NCBI GenBank assembly: GCA_023453025.1
Contig: JAEXUD010000046.1
Span: 1-10,541 of the forward strand
Length of the DNA stretch: 10,541 nt
Source: Bacillota bacterium
Lineage (GTDB): Bacteria; Bacillota; Clostridia; Tissierellales; Sedimentibacteraceae
Direction: 5' to 3'
This document shows positions 1 to 7,886 of the stretch, one piece after another. How positions within the stretch are numbered: position 1 is the first letter of the stretch; every line of letters starts with the position of its first letter. The position numbers and the translations under genes are program-made. A model generated the notes under the pieces. The model did no database searches, was not told where the DNA came from, and worked only from the letters and a program-made list of their open reading frames with translations.

Positions 1-1584
1 TTGATACTCAATGCATTATGCCTGTTACTGGTACTGTTTCTGTACATGTTAAGAAACCTGACGGGCTCATACTTGAATAAAGCAATGGAACACACATATT
101 TCACACTTCCGGCAAACAATGATGAAAGCGACCCGCTGCAATACGTTTCAGAAGATTTTACAATAAAAAAGGGGTTTTATTCAAATTTGCCCATCGTTAT
201 ATTGAGACTTGACGGAGAAATAGCAGATTATAAATCCTTCAAGGATGAAGTTGAAATTGTAAATGATTCGGTGGAAGAATGGACGACGGGAACAATGCGA
301 GTGCTTAACGGAAATAATATATATAATTATCTGACCGACGAACCTCAGATGCAAAGCAAAATTGAGATAAAAAAGCGGGGACACACATCCTTTGCATTTG
401 ACAAGTCACAATACCGTATAAATTTGATTAATGATGACGGAACCGAGAATATGCTTGATATTCTCAATATGGGTGAGGAAAACAGCTGGATTTTAAACGG
501 TAGTATGGCCGATAAAAGCATGATTCGTAATTATTTAAGTTATAGGATAGCTTCGGAAATTATGAAATCAAGCCCCGACAGCCGGTATTGCGAAGTAATT
601 TTCGAAAAAAGCGGGCAGTATATATACCAAGGGCTCTTTTTGATGCAGGAATCGGTTTCACGAAGCCCGTACCGAATTGATATTGATTCATACAAGACAA
701 AAAACGTATACAGCAGCTATATTGTCCGCAGGGACAGATTCACAAGTTATGATATTATGCTTGAAACATACGGTCGCCTGAACGGGAAATCGGAGGAATG
801 GATTGGCTTGAAATATCCGTCTGATGAAAAAATAACCGAAGCTTCAAAAAAATTTATTCAAGATGATTTTTCAGAAATAGAGAGGGTCATATATTCGGAC
901 AGTGAAGCGGTATTTAAGACATATGGGCGATATATTGATACGGATTCATTCATCGACTATTTTTTGGTTAATGAATTTTTTGGTAATTACGATGCAGGGG
1001 AGCATTCAACGTACATGTACAAGAATTCCGGAGAAAAGCTGCGTATAGGTCCGGTGTGGGATTTTGACCAGGCTATGAATAATTATTTTCAGACAGAAAT
1101 GGACCCCGGCACCATAGCGTTTTATGAAAAACCTTTGTTTGACCGTCTCTGCAAGGATTCAAAATTTATTGACCTGCTGGTGGAAAGATATGCGAATCTT
1201 AGAAAAAATACATTAAGTGAAGAACATGTCTTGGCAGTAATAGATGAAATAATTTCCTATTTGTCTTCTGCAAGTCAAAGGGAATGGTACCGCTGGGCAG
1301 CCGATTACGAAGATGCATCCTTTCTTAATCCACATAACTACTACCTGCAGGATTACACGAAAGACGGAATAAGCATAAGCCGGTTCAATGACTTTTATGA
1401 GCAGGAAATATACAATATTAAGACCTATCTCAGGAAGCACGGAAGCGCTATGCAGGAGGAGATTATAAAGCTTTATAATCATACGGAAACAAACAGCTCT
1501 GCCGGCAATGAAAAAGAGCTTATTTTAGCGATTGTCATGCTGCTGTTTTTAGTACCGTCAGTTATTGTAATAAGAAAAAAATAG
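1..1584 (+). CDS. CotH-family kinase-like membrane protein, possibly 5'-truncated
   Basis: About 527 residues of a CotH-like protein. CotH proteins are atypical protein kinases, first known from spore coats. Family blocks visible are the R126-G-H region with the following K/Y stretch, W163-I-L-N through D171-K-S to R176-N, Y209-Q-G-L-F-L-M-Q-E217, N329-Y-D331, and G-P-V-W-D354-F-D356. D331 and D354 are the likely catalytic and metal-binding acids, so the active site looks intact. There is one hydrophobic segment near residues 2-17 and a second near 505-523 followed by RKK, so the large domain should lie outside the cell, anchored at both ends. It is the first visible gene of the exopolysaccharide operon, 15 nt before the next gene. 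It may correspond to ccsB of the clostridial cellulose locus; that is inference from gene order. The reading frame opens at base 1 with TTG, and no ribosome binding site can be seen because the window begins there, so the true start may lie upstream. The substrate is unknown; a polysaccharide or a secreted partner protein are both possible. Confidence 0.85.
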   Translation: MILNALCLLLVLFLYMLRNLTGSYLNKAMEHTYFTLPANNDESDPLQYVSEDFTIKKGFYSNLPIVILRLDGEIADYKSFKDEVEIVNDSVEEWTTGTMRVLNGNNIYNYLTDEPQMQSKIEIKKRGHTSFAFDKSQYRINLINDDGTENMLDILNMGEENSWILNGSMADKSMIRNYLSYRIASEIMKSSPDSRYCEVIFEKSGQYIYQGLFLMQESVSRSPYRIDIDSYKTKNVYSSYIVRRDRFTSYDIMLETYGRLNGKSEEWIGLKYPSDEKITEASKKFIQDDFSEIERVIYSDSEAVFKTYGRYIDTDSFIDYFLVNEFFGNYDAGEHSTYMYKNSGEKLRIGPVWDFDQAMNNYFQTEMDPGTIAFYEKPLFDRLCKDSKFIDLLVERYANLRKNTLSEEHVLAVIDEIISYLSSASQREWYRWAADYEDASFLNPHNYYLQDYTKDGISISRFNDFYEQEIYNIKTYLRKHGSAMQEEIIKLYNHTETNSSAGNEKELILAIVMLLFLVPSVIVIRKK

Positions 1585-1587
1585 GTT

Positions 1588-1593
1588 AGGAGG
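1588..1593 (+). promoter_or_regulatory. Ribosome binding site for the 49-residue protein
   Basis: AGGAGG, a perfect Shine-Dalgarno core, sits 6 nt before the TTG at 1600 and just after the CotH stop codon. It decides the start and argues that this short frame is translated. Confidence 0.75.
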
Positions 1594-1599
1594 ATAAAA

Positions 1600-1749
1600 T
1601 TGATTGTAAGTCCGGACAGAGCGGCTGAAAGACATTTTTTCATGGAGGAGCTTTACAATACCAACGCTGTTTGGGTGATTAGAATTACTGTAATAGCAAT
1701 TTCTCTGGCCGCTTTATTAATTTATATGAAATATTCTCACAGAAAATGA
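1600..1749 (+). CDS. 49-residue single-pass membrane protein
   Basis: A short gene starting with TTG and ending TGA, 15 nt after the CotH gene and 16 nt before the MBOAT gene. A perfect AGGAGG lies 6 nt upstream of the TTG, which is the main support for it being real. The product has a polar N-terminal tail of about 24 residues containing F13-F14, E16-E17, Y19 and N20, one hydrophobic helix at about residues 25-43, and a short basic C-terminal tail (K-Y-S-H-R-K). The positive-inside rule predicts the N-terminus outside and the C-terminus inside. I do not recognise a family. Its position next to an MBOAT gene recalls DltX, the small membrane partner of the MBOAT protein DltB, and small subunits such as BcsF of enterobacterial cellulose operons. 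These are analogies of place and size, not detected homology. It is easily missed by gene callers because of its length and TTG start. Confidence 0.7.
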   Translation: MIVSPDRAAERHFFMEELYNTNAVWVIRITVIAISLAALLIYMKYSHRK

Positions 1750-1765
1750 ACAGAGGAGAATTGAA

Positions 1766-3199
1766 GTGCTTTTTTCAAGTATTGTTTTTTTATTTTATTT
1801 TTTTCCGGTTGTTTTTGTAATTTATTATGCTTTGTCCTTTTCAAGAGCTCTGCAGAACATTTGGCTGTTAATCAGCAGCCTTGCATTTTATGCATGGGGC
1901 GAGCCTGTATACATTATTTTGATGATATCGTCCATATTATTTAATTCATTAATGGGATACATAGTTGAAAAGCAGTCTAATATTAAGATAAAGCGTATGC
2001 TTCTAATTATCTCCGTGGCGGGAAATTTGTCCGCTTTGTTTATTTTTAAATATTTGAAATTCATATTAGAAACTATAATGCCTGTTATTCTGACTTATTT
2101 TGAAATTAATCTGCCGCTTCCCATAGGGATTTCATTTTTTACGTTCCAGGCATTGTCTTATGTGGTTGATGTATACAGAGGCACCACCAAATCAGAAAAC
2201 CCTTTTTATGTCGGATTGTATATATCATTTTTCCCACAGCTTATTGCAGGACCTATTATCCAATACAATACAGTCGCCGATCAAATACGCAGCCGAAAAT
2301 CATCCTTTGACAAAATATCACTGGGTATTTGCCGTTTTACCACAGGGCTTGGTAAAAAGGTTCTTTTATCCAACTGCTTTGCGGCAATCGCAGACAATGT
2401 TTTTCAATGGTCTGCCATCGGAACGGAAAAAATGGCGGTTCCCGTTATGCTTGCATGGCTTGGAAGCATTGCGTATACACTTCAGATTTATTTCGATTTT
2501 TCAGCCTATTCTGATATGGCTATAGGTCTGGGGTTATGCTTTGGATTCAAATTTGACGAAAACTTCAATTATCCGTACATTGCCGTTTCAGTATCTGATT
2601 TTTGGAGGCGATGGCATATTTCTCTGACATCATGGTTCAGGGAGTATGTATATTTCCCTCTAGGAGGAAACAGAGTAAAAAATCAGGATAAAATGGTCCG
2701 CAATATTTTTATTGTGTGGCTGCTGACGGGAATATGGCACGGCGCCAGCTGGACCTTTATATTTTGGGGATTATATTACTTTGTTTTTCAGCTGGCAGAG
2801 CGATTTTTTGAATATCCGCGAAAAATTAAAAGCAGCTTCATGAAGCATCTTTATGCTCTTACGGTAGTAAATGCCGGCTGGGTGGTATTCAGAGCCGATG
2901 ACCTATACCAGGCAGGAAGGTTTTTCATGAATATGCTGGGAGTAAACAACAATGGATTTTACAGTGATATTGCAGTTATGCTGGTTCGTGAAAACTGGTG
3001 TTTTCTTTTGGCAGGAATAATTTTTTCAATGCCTGTTGCAAGAAAAATGAATCAGATACTGTATCGACAAAATGATATAGGGTGTGTTCATGTTGCTTAT
3101 ACATTTTTCTACCCGGTTGTATTGTTTGCTGTATTGGTTGTCAGTGTATGCTATCTGGCAAGCGGAAGCTACAACCCGTTTATATACTTTAATTTTTGA
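1766..3199 (+). CDS. MBOAT O-acyltransferase, AlgI/WssH-like
   Basis: A 477-residue polytopic membrane protein of the MBOAT family, close to the usual length of AlgI, DltB and PatA. The N-terminus (M-L-F-S-S-I-V-F-L-F-Y) is typical of AlgI-type proteins. The middle carries the R-R-W-H284-I-S-L-T-S-W block, followed by R-E-Y-V-Y-F-P-L-G-G-N-R, and then W-H325-G-A-S-W, whose histidine is the invariant MBOAT catalytic residue. Such proteins pass acyl groups, usually acetyl, from a cytoplasmic donor across the membrane to an AlgJ/AlgX-type partner or directly to a surface polymer. The partner is the next gene, 14 nt downstream. The start is GTG at 1766, chosen for the AGAGGAGA ribosome binding site 6 nt upstream. 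With a cellulose synthase in the same operon, the likely end product is acetylated cellulose. By analogy with wssH it probably equals ccsH; that naming is inferred. A dlt-type role is unlikely because dltA, dltC and dltD are absent. Confidence 0.93.
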   Translation: MLFSSIVFLFYFFPVVFVIYYALSFSRALQNIWLLISSLAFYAWGEPVYIILMISSILFNSLMGYIVEKQSNIKIKRMLLIISVAGNLSALFIFKYLKFILETIMPVILTYFEINLPLPIGISFFTFQALSYVVDVYRGTTKSENPFYVGLYISFFPQLIAGPIIQYNTVADQIRSRKSSFDKISLGICRFTTGLGKKVLLSNCFAAIADNVFQWSAIGTEKMAVPVMLAWLGSIAYTLQIYFDFSAYSDMAIGLGLCFGFKFDENFNYPYIAVSVSDFWRRWHISLTSWFREYVYFPLGGNRVKNQDKMVRNIFIVWLLTGIWHGASWTFIFWGLYYFVFQLAERFFEYPRKIKSSFMKHLYALTVVNAGWVVFRADDLYQAGRFFMNMLGVNNNGFYSDIAVMLVRENWCFLLAGIIFSMPVARKMNQILYRQNDIGCVHVAYTFFYPVVLFAVLVVSVCYLASGSYNPFIYFNF

Positions 3200-3201
3200 T
3201 G

Positions 3202-3208
3202 AAAGGAG
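3202..3208 (+). promoter_or_regulatory. Ribosome binding site fixing the DHHW gene start
   Basis: AAAGGAG lies 5 nt before the ATG at 3214. The frame is open six codons further upstream (TTG at 3196, ATG at 3199), but those starts have no ribosome binding site and would overlap the MBOAT stop, so 3214 is the start. Confidence 0.75.
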
Positions 3209-3213
3209 CTTTT

Positions 3214-4488
3214 ATGAAGCTGTATATGATAAAAAAGCGGATTTTTGCATCAATATTTCTGATTGCAATATTGGTTTTTTCTGTGTTGAACTTTATGAGC
3301 AGCTTTGAAGAACTAAAAAAGACAGCTGCAGCAATTGATTGGTCTGACTATGAAAATATACCGGCTGCAGCGGAAAACCTTAATTCGGCAATTACGGAAA
3401 GCTTATATAAACGCATGAACTTTATCGAAGTATACGCATATGTTCAAACCCTGCTTGATAAAAGAGAATCGAACAATTTCAGCTACATTAAGGATGAAAA
3501 CGGATTTCTTCATTATGCTTCGTTTTATAAGGATGACGAATACGATTTGTTTGAGTATGCTTTGAGAATGAAGCGTATGCAGGATTATGTTTCAGAACAG
3601 GAGACAAAGGTTCTTTTTGTTGTGCCTCCAGGCAAGTACGTGAAGGAAGCAACAAAGTTCAGAACGGGAATGCCGGTTAACGATCCAAACGGAATTGTAG
3701 ATGAATTATTATTTTATATGAACCGCCTGGGAATAGAAACTCTGGATTTAAGGAATTTTTTGCCTAATGAAAAATTGCCCTACGACCGCACGTTTTTTCG
3801 TACGGACCATCACTGGACAATTCCTGCCTCCTTTTATGCAACAAAGGCTCTTGTTGAAACCATAGAGGAGAGGTTTGATGAAAATCTTGATCCCACAGGA
3901 TATTATACAGATATAAATAACTATACCAGTGTAGTATATAAAAACGGAATGCTCGGCTCCATGGGCAGAAGAACCGGTGCAAGCTTCACAGGACTTGAGG
4001 ATTTTGAGGCGCTGTGGCCTGATTTCGGAGGAAGCTACTATCGCGAGTCCCTCAGGAATGAGGATTACACCATAAGTGCAGAAGGTGATTTTTCAACAGC
4101 GATAATGGATATAGATGTGCTGACAAAAAGCAAAAGCATATATTCTGATTCACAATATTCACTGTACTTGAACGGTTTAAGTCCCTACGACCATATTGAG
4201 AATCTTTCACTGACAGACGGAACCCAGATATTTATGATAAGAGACTCATATTTTTCTCCGGTGATGGCTTTTTTAATACCAATGTGTAAATCTATTGATG
4301 CAATGTGGTCCTTGGAAGATCTTGATGAACTGGATATCGAATCATATATAAAAGAAAATCATTTTGATTATATAATAATGGAGATTTATCCATACAATAT
4401 AAGCGATCAGGCATTTAACTTTTTCAAGAAAGGTGAAGGCGATGTTGACGAATCTGATGATGAATTCGGTCAAAGCAGCAGTAAATAA
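3214..4488 (+). CDS. DHHW-family (AlgJ/AlgX-like) polysaccharide O-acetyltransferase
   Basis: A 424-residue protein with one N-terminal membrane helix (about residues 8-27, preceded by K-K-R) and an extracytoplasmic domain. It carries R-T-D198-H199-H200-W201-T, the signature of the DHHW family, related to the D-x-H-W motif of the SGNH-like acetyltransferases AlgJ and AlgX. Further on, I-R-D-S345-Y-F-S-P gives the probable catalytic serine, so an Asp198/His200/Ser345 set appears complete. The C-terminal I-I-M-E-I-Y-P-Y stretch is also typical of the fold. AlgJ-like proteins take acetyl groups delivered by an MBOAT protein and place them on the exopolysaccharide at the outer face of the membrane. 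Here the MBOAT gene is directly upstream and the synthase gene directly downstream, overlapping by 47 nt. It is probably the counterpart of wssI/ccsI, an inference from motif and position. The polymer acetylated is inferred to be cellulose, from the neighbouring synthase. Confidence 0.85.
   Translation: MKLYMIKKRIFASIFLIAILVFSVLNFMSSFEELKKTAAAIDWSDYENIPAAAENLNSAITESLYKRMNFIEVYAYVQTLLDKRESNNFSYIKDENGFLHYASFYKDDEYDLFEYALRMKRMQDYVSEQETKVLFVVPPGKYVKEATKFRTGMPVNDPNGIVDELLFYMNRLGIETLDLRNFLPNEKLPYDRTFFRTDHHWTIPASFYATKALVETIEERFDENLDPTGYYTDINNYTSVVYKNGMLGSMGRRTGASFTGLEDFEALWPDFGGSYYRESLRNEDYTISAEGDFSTAIMDIDVLTKSKSIYSDSQYSLYLNGLSPYDHIENLSLTDGTQIFMIRDSYFSPVMAFLIPMCKSIDAMWSLEDLDELDIESYIKENHFDYIIMEIYPYNISDQAFNFFKKGEGDVDESDDEFGQSSSK
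4429..4435 (+). promoter_or_regulatory. Ribosome binding site fixing the cellulose synthase start
   Basis: AAAGGTGA, a close match to the anti-Shine-Dalgarno partner, lies 6 nt before the ATG at 4442 and inside the end of the DHHW gene. The earlier in-frame GTG at 4433 falls within this site and has none of its own, so 4442 is preferred. Confidence 0.6.
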
Positions 4489-6778
4489 ATATTTTAATAA
4501 CGTAAAAAGGAATACTTGGTTCATAGCCACCATATTTTTTAATAGTATGTACCTGCTTTGGAGAATATTTTTTACAATTCCCTTCGGATACGGAAAAGTA
4601 TCTGTAACGGCGGGAATTACACTTCTGGCAGTAGAAGCGCTTGGTATGGCCGAAGCCTTTGTACATTATGTGAACATGTGCTCTGAGGAGGTGTATCCTC
4701 TGCCTGAGATTCCGGAAAATATGTTTCCTCATGTGGATATTTTTGTGCCGACATACAGCGAAGGAACAGATATTCTTTACAAAACTCTGAATGCATGCAA
4801 TCATTTAAAATATCCGGATAAAAACAAAGTACACATTTATTTGTGCGATGACAACCGGAGAGATACCATGAAAAGCCTTGCAAAAAAAATGGGTGTGAAT
4901 TATCTGGACAGATCTGACAACAGAGGAGCCAAGGCAGGAAATCTCAACAATGCCTTAAGACATTCAAATTCTCCTTATATCGTTACAATTGATGCGGATA
5001 TGATTTTGCAGAGCGATTTTTTGCTGAAAACAATGCCATATATGGTGGACTGTGAATTAAAAAATAAAGATCTTCCGGAGGAAGAAAAAATAAAGCTTGG
5101 ATTTATTCAGACACCGCAAAGCTTTTATAATCCTGATTTGTTTCAGTTTAACCTTTTTTCCGAAGGGCGTATCCCCAACGAACAGGATTACTTTTATAAG
5201 GATATACAGGTGGCACGCACCAAGACGAACAGTGTTATCTACGGAGGCTCAAACACCTTACTGCTGAGAGAAGCATTGGAAAATGTCGGCGGATTCTATA
5301 CTGAGGCAATAACAGAGGACTTTGCCACAGGCATATTAATACAAAAAAAACAGTATGTAAGCCTGGGAATAGGAGAGCCTATGGCATCCGGCCTGTCTGC
5401 AAATGATTTGCAGGGACTGATACAGCAGCGCATAAGATGGGCAAGAGGAGTAATAGCAACGGGAAGAAAAATGCATATTTTTACTTCTCCTGATTTATCT
5501 TTTTCGCAGAAAATTAATTATTGGGCTTCCATATGGTATTGGTATGCACCGCTTAAAAGGCTGATATATATTATGTCGCCGATTTTGTATGCCGTTTTTG
5601 ATTTCATGGTTTTTAAGTGTACCTTGCCTCAGATTCTATTATTCTGGCTGCCAATGTACATTTCCGGAAACATAAGTCTGCGCATGCTGAGCAATAACAT
5701 CAGAAACACGAAATGGACCGGAATATATGAGACAGTTCTTTTTCCGTTTCTGCTGCTTCCGGTGTTGGCGGAAACCTTCGGTATCACACTGAAAAAATTC
5801 AAAGTAACAAATAAAGAGCTGCAAACGGGAAAGAGCAGTGAAAACCTGATTTATGCGGTACCTTTTCTAATATTAATCATACTTTCTGCGATAGGCATTT
5901 TCCGCTGCGTTATTATTATGTTTGACAGCGGCTCCTTTGGACCGATAGTAGTTATGTTCTGGCTGATAAATAATTTTTTCTTTCTTATAATGTCGCTTTT
6001 TTTTGTCCTGGGAAGAATACCACTCCGCAAGGCTGAAAGAGTAAGAGTAAGATATTCCTGCATATTGAACAACGGTCTTGAAGCAATAAAAGGAACAACA
6101 AAAGATATATCCGAAAACGGCGTTGCAGTTATTTTAGAAACTCCGTATTATTTTAAAAAGGACAGTCATTTAACAATTGAAATAAATACAGATGATTATT
6201 ATGTGAAACTAAAGGCGCAGCCTGTATACGTATCGCAAACAAAAGATAAAAATTGGAGCTATTCCATGAAAATAACAGACTACGGCAATTATTATGATGA
6301 TTTGCTGGGAATTTTATATGACAGAACCCCAACACTTCCAAAGGAGCTTAAAAAACACAGCGGAAACTTTGAGGATTTAAAGCTTAATTCCACAAAAAGA
6401 GTTATGCCTCTTTCATATGAAAAACGCCGCTACCCCAGAGTCATGGTTGACGTTAGCGCAGAGATTGAAGGAAAGCATGTTAAAATACACGATTTTAATT
6501 ACAGTAATTTAACTTTGCAGGGAGATGAAATACCTCAAAATATCATGCTGAAAATTACAGAGGAAGTGCAGTTAAAATGTCGGTTTATGAAAAATTTACG
6601 TGAGAACCGCAAGCTGTACGTTATTGAAAATATAAATGAAATATGGGATAGCAGGGAAAAAAGAGCCATAATACTTGCATGGCTGAAAACTGCGGGCAGA
6701 CAAGATGGCGGTAACGAAACTGCTTCCGGGGATAAGGCAGGAAAATCCGATGATTTTAATGAAATGGATTTGGTGTGA
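4442..6778 (+). CDS. bcsA: Cellulose synthase catalytic subunit (GT2) with C-terminal PilZ domain(s)
   Basis: A 778-residue BcsA-type processive glycosyltransferase that builds beta-1,4-glucan from UDP-glucose and threads it across the membrane. Two N-terminal membrane helices (about 25-75) precede the GT2 domain, which shows D136-D137-N, D184-A-D186, T-E-D293 and Q329-R-I-R-W333. Several membrane helices follow, then F453-K-V-T-N-K458, matching the F-x-V-T-x-K gating loop of BcsA, which argues for a true cellulose synthase. A PilZ domain begins at R529-K-A-E-R533 and continues with D555-I-S-E-N-G560, the c-di-GMP binding signature, so activity is probably controlled by c-di-GMP. A second PilZ-like unit (about 660-750) has R662-R-Y-P-R666 but D684-F-N-Y-S-N instead of D-x-S-x-x-G. 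The gene overlaps the DHHW gene by 47 nt. No BcsB-like gene is present in the window. It corresponds to ccsA of the clostridial locus. Confidence 0.93.
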   Translation: MLTNLMMNSVKAAVNKYFNNVKRNTWFIATIFFNSMYLLWRIFFTIPFGYGKVSVTAGITLLAVEALGMAEAFVHYVNMCSEEVYPLPEIPENMFPHVDIFVPTYSEGTDILYKTLNACNHLKYPDKNKVHIYLCDDNRRDTMKSLAKKMGVNYLDRSDNRGAKAGNLNNALRHSNSPYIVTIDADMILQSDFLLKTMPYMVDCELKNKDLPEEEKIKLGFIQTPQSFYNPDLFQFNLFSEGRIPNEQDYFYKDIQVARTKTNSVIYGGSNTLLLREALENVGGFYTEAITEDFATGILIQKKQYVSLGIGEPMASGLSANDLQGLIQQRIRWARGVIATGRKMHIFTSPDLSFSQKINYWASIWYWYAPLKRLIYIMSPILYAVFDFMVFKCTLPQILLFWLPMYISGNISLRMLSNNIRNTKWTGIYETVLFPFLLLPVLAETFGITLKKFKVTNKELQTGKSSENLIYAVPFLILIILSAIGIFRCVIIMFDSGSFGPIVVMFWLINNFFFLIMSLFFVLGRIPLRKAERVRVRYSCILNNGLEAIKGTTKDISENGVAVILETPYYFKKDSHLTIEINTDDYYVKLKAQPVYVSQTKDKNWSYSMKITDYGNYYDDLLGILYDRTPTLPKELKKHSGNFEDLKLNSTKRVMPLSYEKRRYPRVMVDVSAEIEGKHVKIHDFNYSNLTLQGDEIPQNIMLKITEEVQLKCRFMKNLRENRKLYVIENINEIWDSREKRAIILAWLKTAGRQDGGNETASGDKAGKSDDFNEMDLV

Positions 6779-6802
6779 TTATATGATGAAGGGGGAGGAG
6801 AC

Positions 6803-7879
6803 ATGAAGATACTGAAATACGGATTAGTGCTTATTATCTTGTTCTTCGCAGCAGGGTGCATATTGTATTTTGAGAAATGGAGTGAGGATTTGAGATTTGC
6901 AGGTAAATTAGGAGCCGGAATCAACATAGGCAATTCCCTTGATGCCACCGGACTGAGAAAGCATAACCCAGAAGCTTTGGATTTGGATTACGAAACATTT
7001 TGGAACGACGAACCGATAACAGAGCAAATGTTCGGCGCAATTTCAAATGCAGGCTTTAAGACAGTACGAATCCCCGTAACATGGGAGGATCATTTGGACG
7101 AAGATGGAGATATTTCAGAAACATGGATGAAACGTGTGGAAACAGTTGTAAAATATGCATTGAGAGAAAATCTATACGTCATTATCAACCTTCATCATGA
7201 GGGGTGGCTGGATTTAAAACCGGAAAAAGAAGAGGAATTTTCAGTATTGTTTAAAAAAGTATGGAAACAAATTTCATCTCGCTTTGCATCGTACGATGAG
7301 CGTTTGATATTCGAATCCATGAACGAACCGAGGCTTAGAAACAGCAATTATGAGTGGAGCGGAGGAACTTCCGGTCTGAGAGATACGGTAAACAGGCTTA
7401 ATCATATTTTTGTAGAAACGGTCAGAAGTACAGGAGGCAATAATAAAAAAAGATACCTGATGATTGCTCCTTATGCTTCAAATCATGCAGAAGAAGCTCT
7501 AAGCAATTTTGACGTTACAAAATCCAGGCTCATAGTTTCCGTACATATATATGTGCCCTATGATTTTTGCCAGAATCAGTCAGGAACAAAAAAATGGAAT
7601 TCAGAGGACATTGAAGACAAAAAAGATCTGATTAATATTTTTGAAAACATAGAAAAACACTTTCTGAAAAAAGGAATTCCCGTTTCCATTACGGAATTCG
7701 GATGCATGGATAAAAATAATCCGGAAGAAAGAGAAAATTGGACCGGTTTCTTTGTACAAGAAGCAAAAAAACGCAATATACCATATATTTGGTGGGATAA
7801 TGGGAGTAACTATGCGCTGCTGAACCGAAAGAGCAACACCTGGATATATCCCAATCTGATAAAAACACTAACCAAATAG
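6803..7879 (+). CDS. Membrane-tethered GH5 endoglucanase of the cellulose operon (CcsZ-like)
   Basis: A 358-residue glycoside hydrolase family 5 enzyme that cleaves beta-1,4-glucan. Motifs in order: G-I-N-I-G-N-S-L-D-A, V-R-I-P-V-T-W, N-L-H131-H132-E-G-W, M-N174-E175-P (acid/base), H248-I-Y250, T-E298-F-G (nucleophile) and W330-W331-D-N-G. All catalytic residues are present. The N-terminus has two lysines and a hydrophobic stretch ending F-A-A-G-C19, a possible lipobox with alanine rather than leucine at -3. It is either a lipoprotein or anchored by an uncleaved helix, acting outside the membrane. The ATG at 6803 follows GGGGGAGGAG by 2 nt (about 5 nt from the GGAGG core), 24 nt after the synthase stop. 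In Gram-negative bcs operons this job belongs to GH8 BcsZ; the clostridial locus uses a GH5 enzyme called CcsZ, which this probably is. Its role would be trimming or releasing the nascent glucan, not feeding on cellulose. It has no carbohydrate-binding module or dockerin. Confidence 0.92.
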   Translation: MKILKYGLVLIILFFAAGCILYFEKWSEDLRFAGKLGAGINIGNSLDATGLRKHNPEALDLDYETFWNDEPITEQMFGAISNAGFKTVRIPVTWEDHLDEDGDISETWMKRVETVVKYALRENLYVIINLHHEGWLDLKPEKEEEFSVLFKKVWKQISSRFASYDERLIFESMNEPRLRNSNYEWSGGTSGLRDTVNRLNHIFVETVRSTGGNNKKRYLMIAPYASNHAEEALSNFDVTKSRLIVSVHIYVPYDFCQNQSGTKKWNSEDIEDKKDLINIFENIEKHFLKKGIPVSITEFGCMDKNNPEERENWTGFFVQEAKKRNIPYIWWDNGSNYALLNRKSNTWIYPNLIKTLTK

Positions 7880-7886
7880 CTTGACA

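Noticed and set aside
1766..3199. DltB of a teichoic acid D-alanylation operon
   Set aside because: There is no dltA, dltC or dltD; the neighbours are a DHHW protein and a cellulose synthase, which point to exopolysaccharide acetylation.
4424..4804. 126-codon frame on the - strand over the synthase N-terminus
   Set aside because: Antisense to conserved cellulose synthase coding sequence, with no recognisable domain and no ribosome binding site.
6535..6948. 137-codon frame on the - strand across the synthase/GH5 junction
   Set aside because: It is antisense to two well-supported genes, and its serine/proline/phenylalanine-rich composition is typical of antisense readings. No motif is seen.
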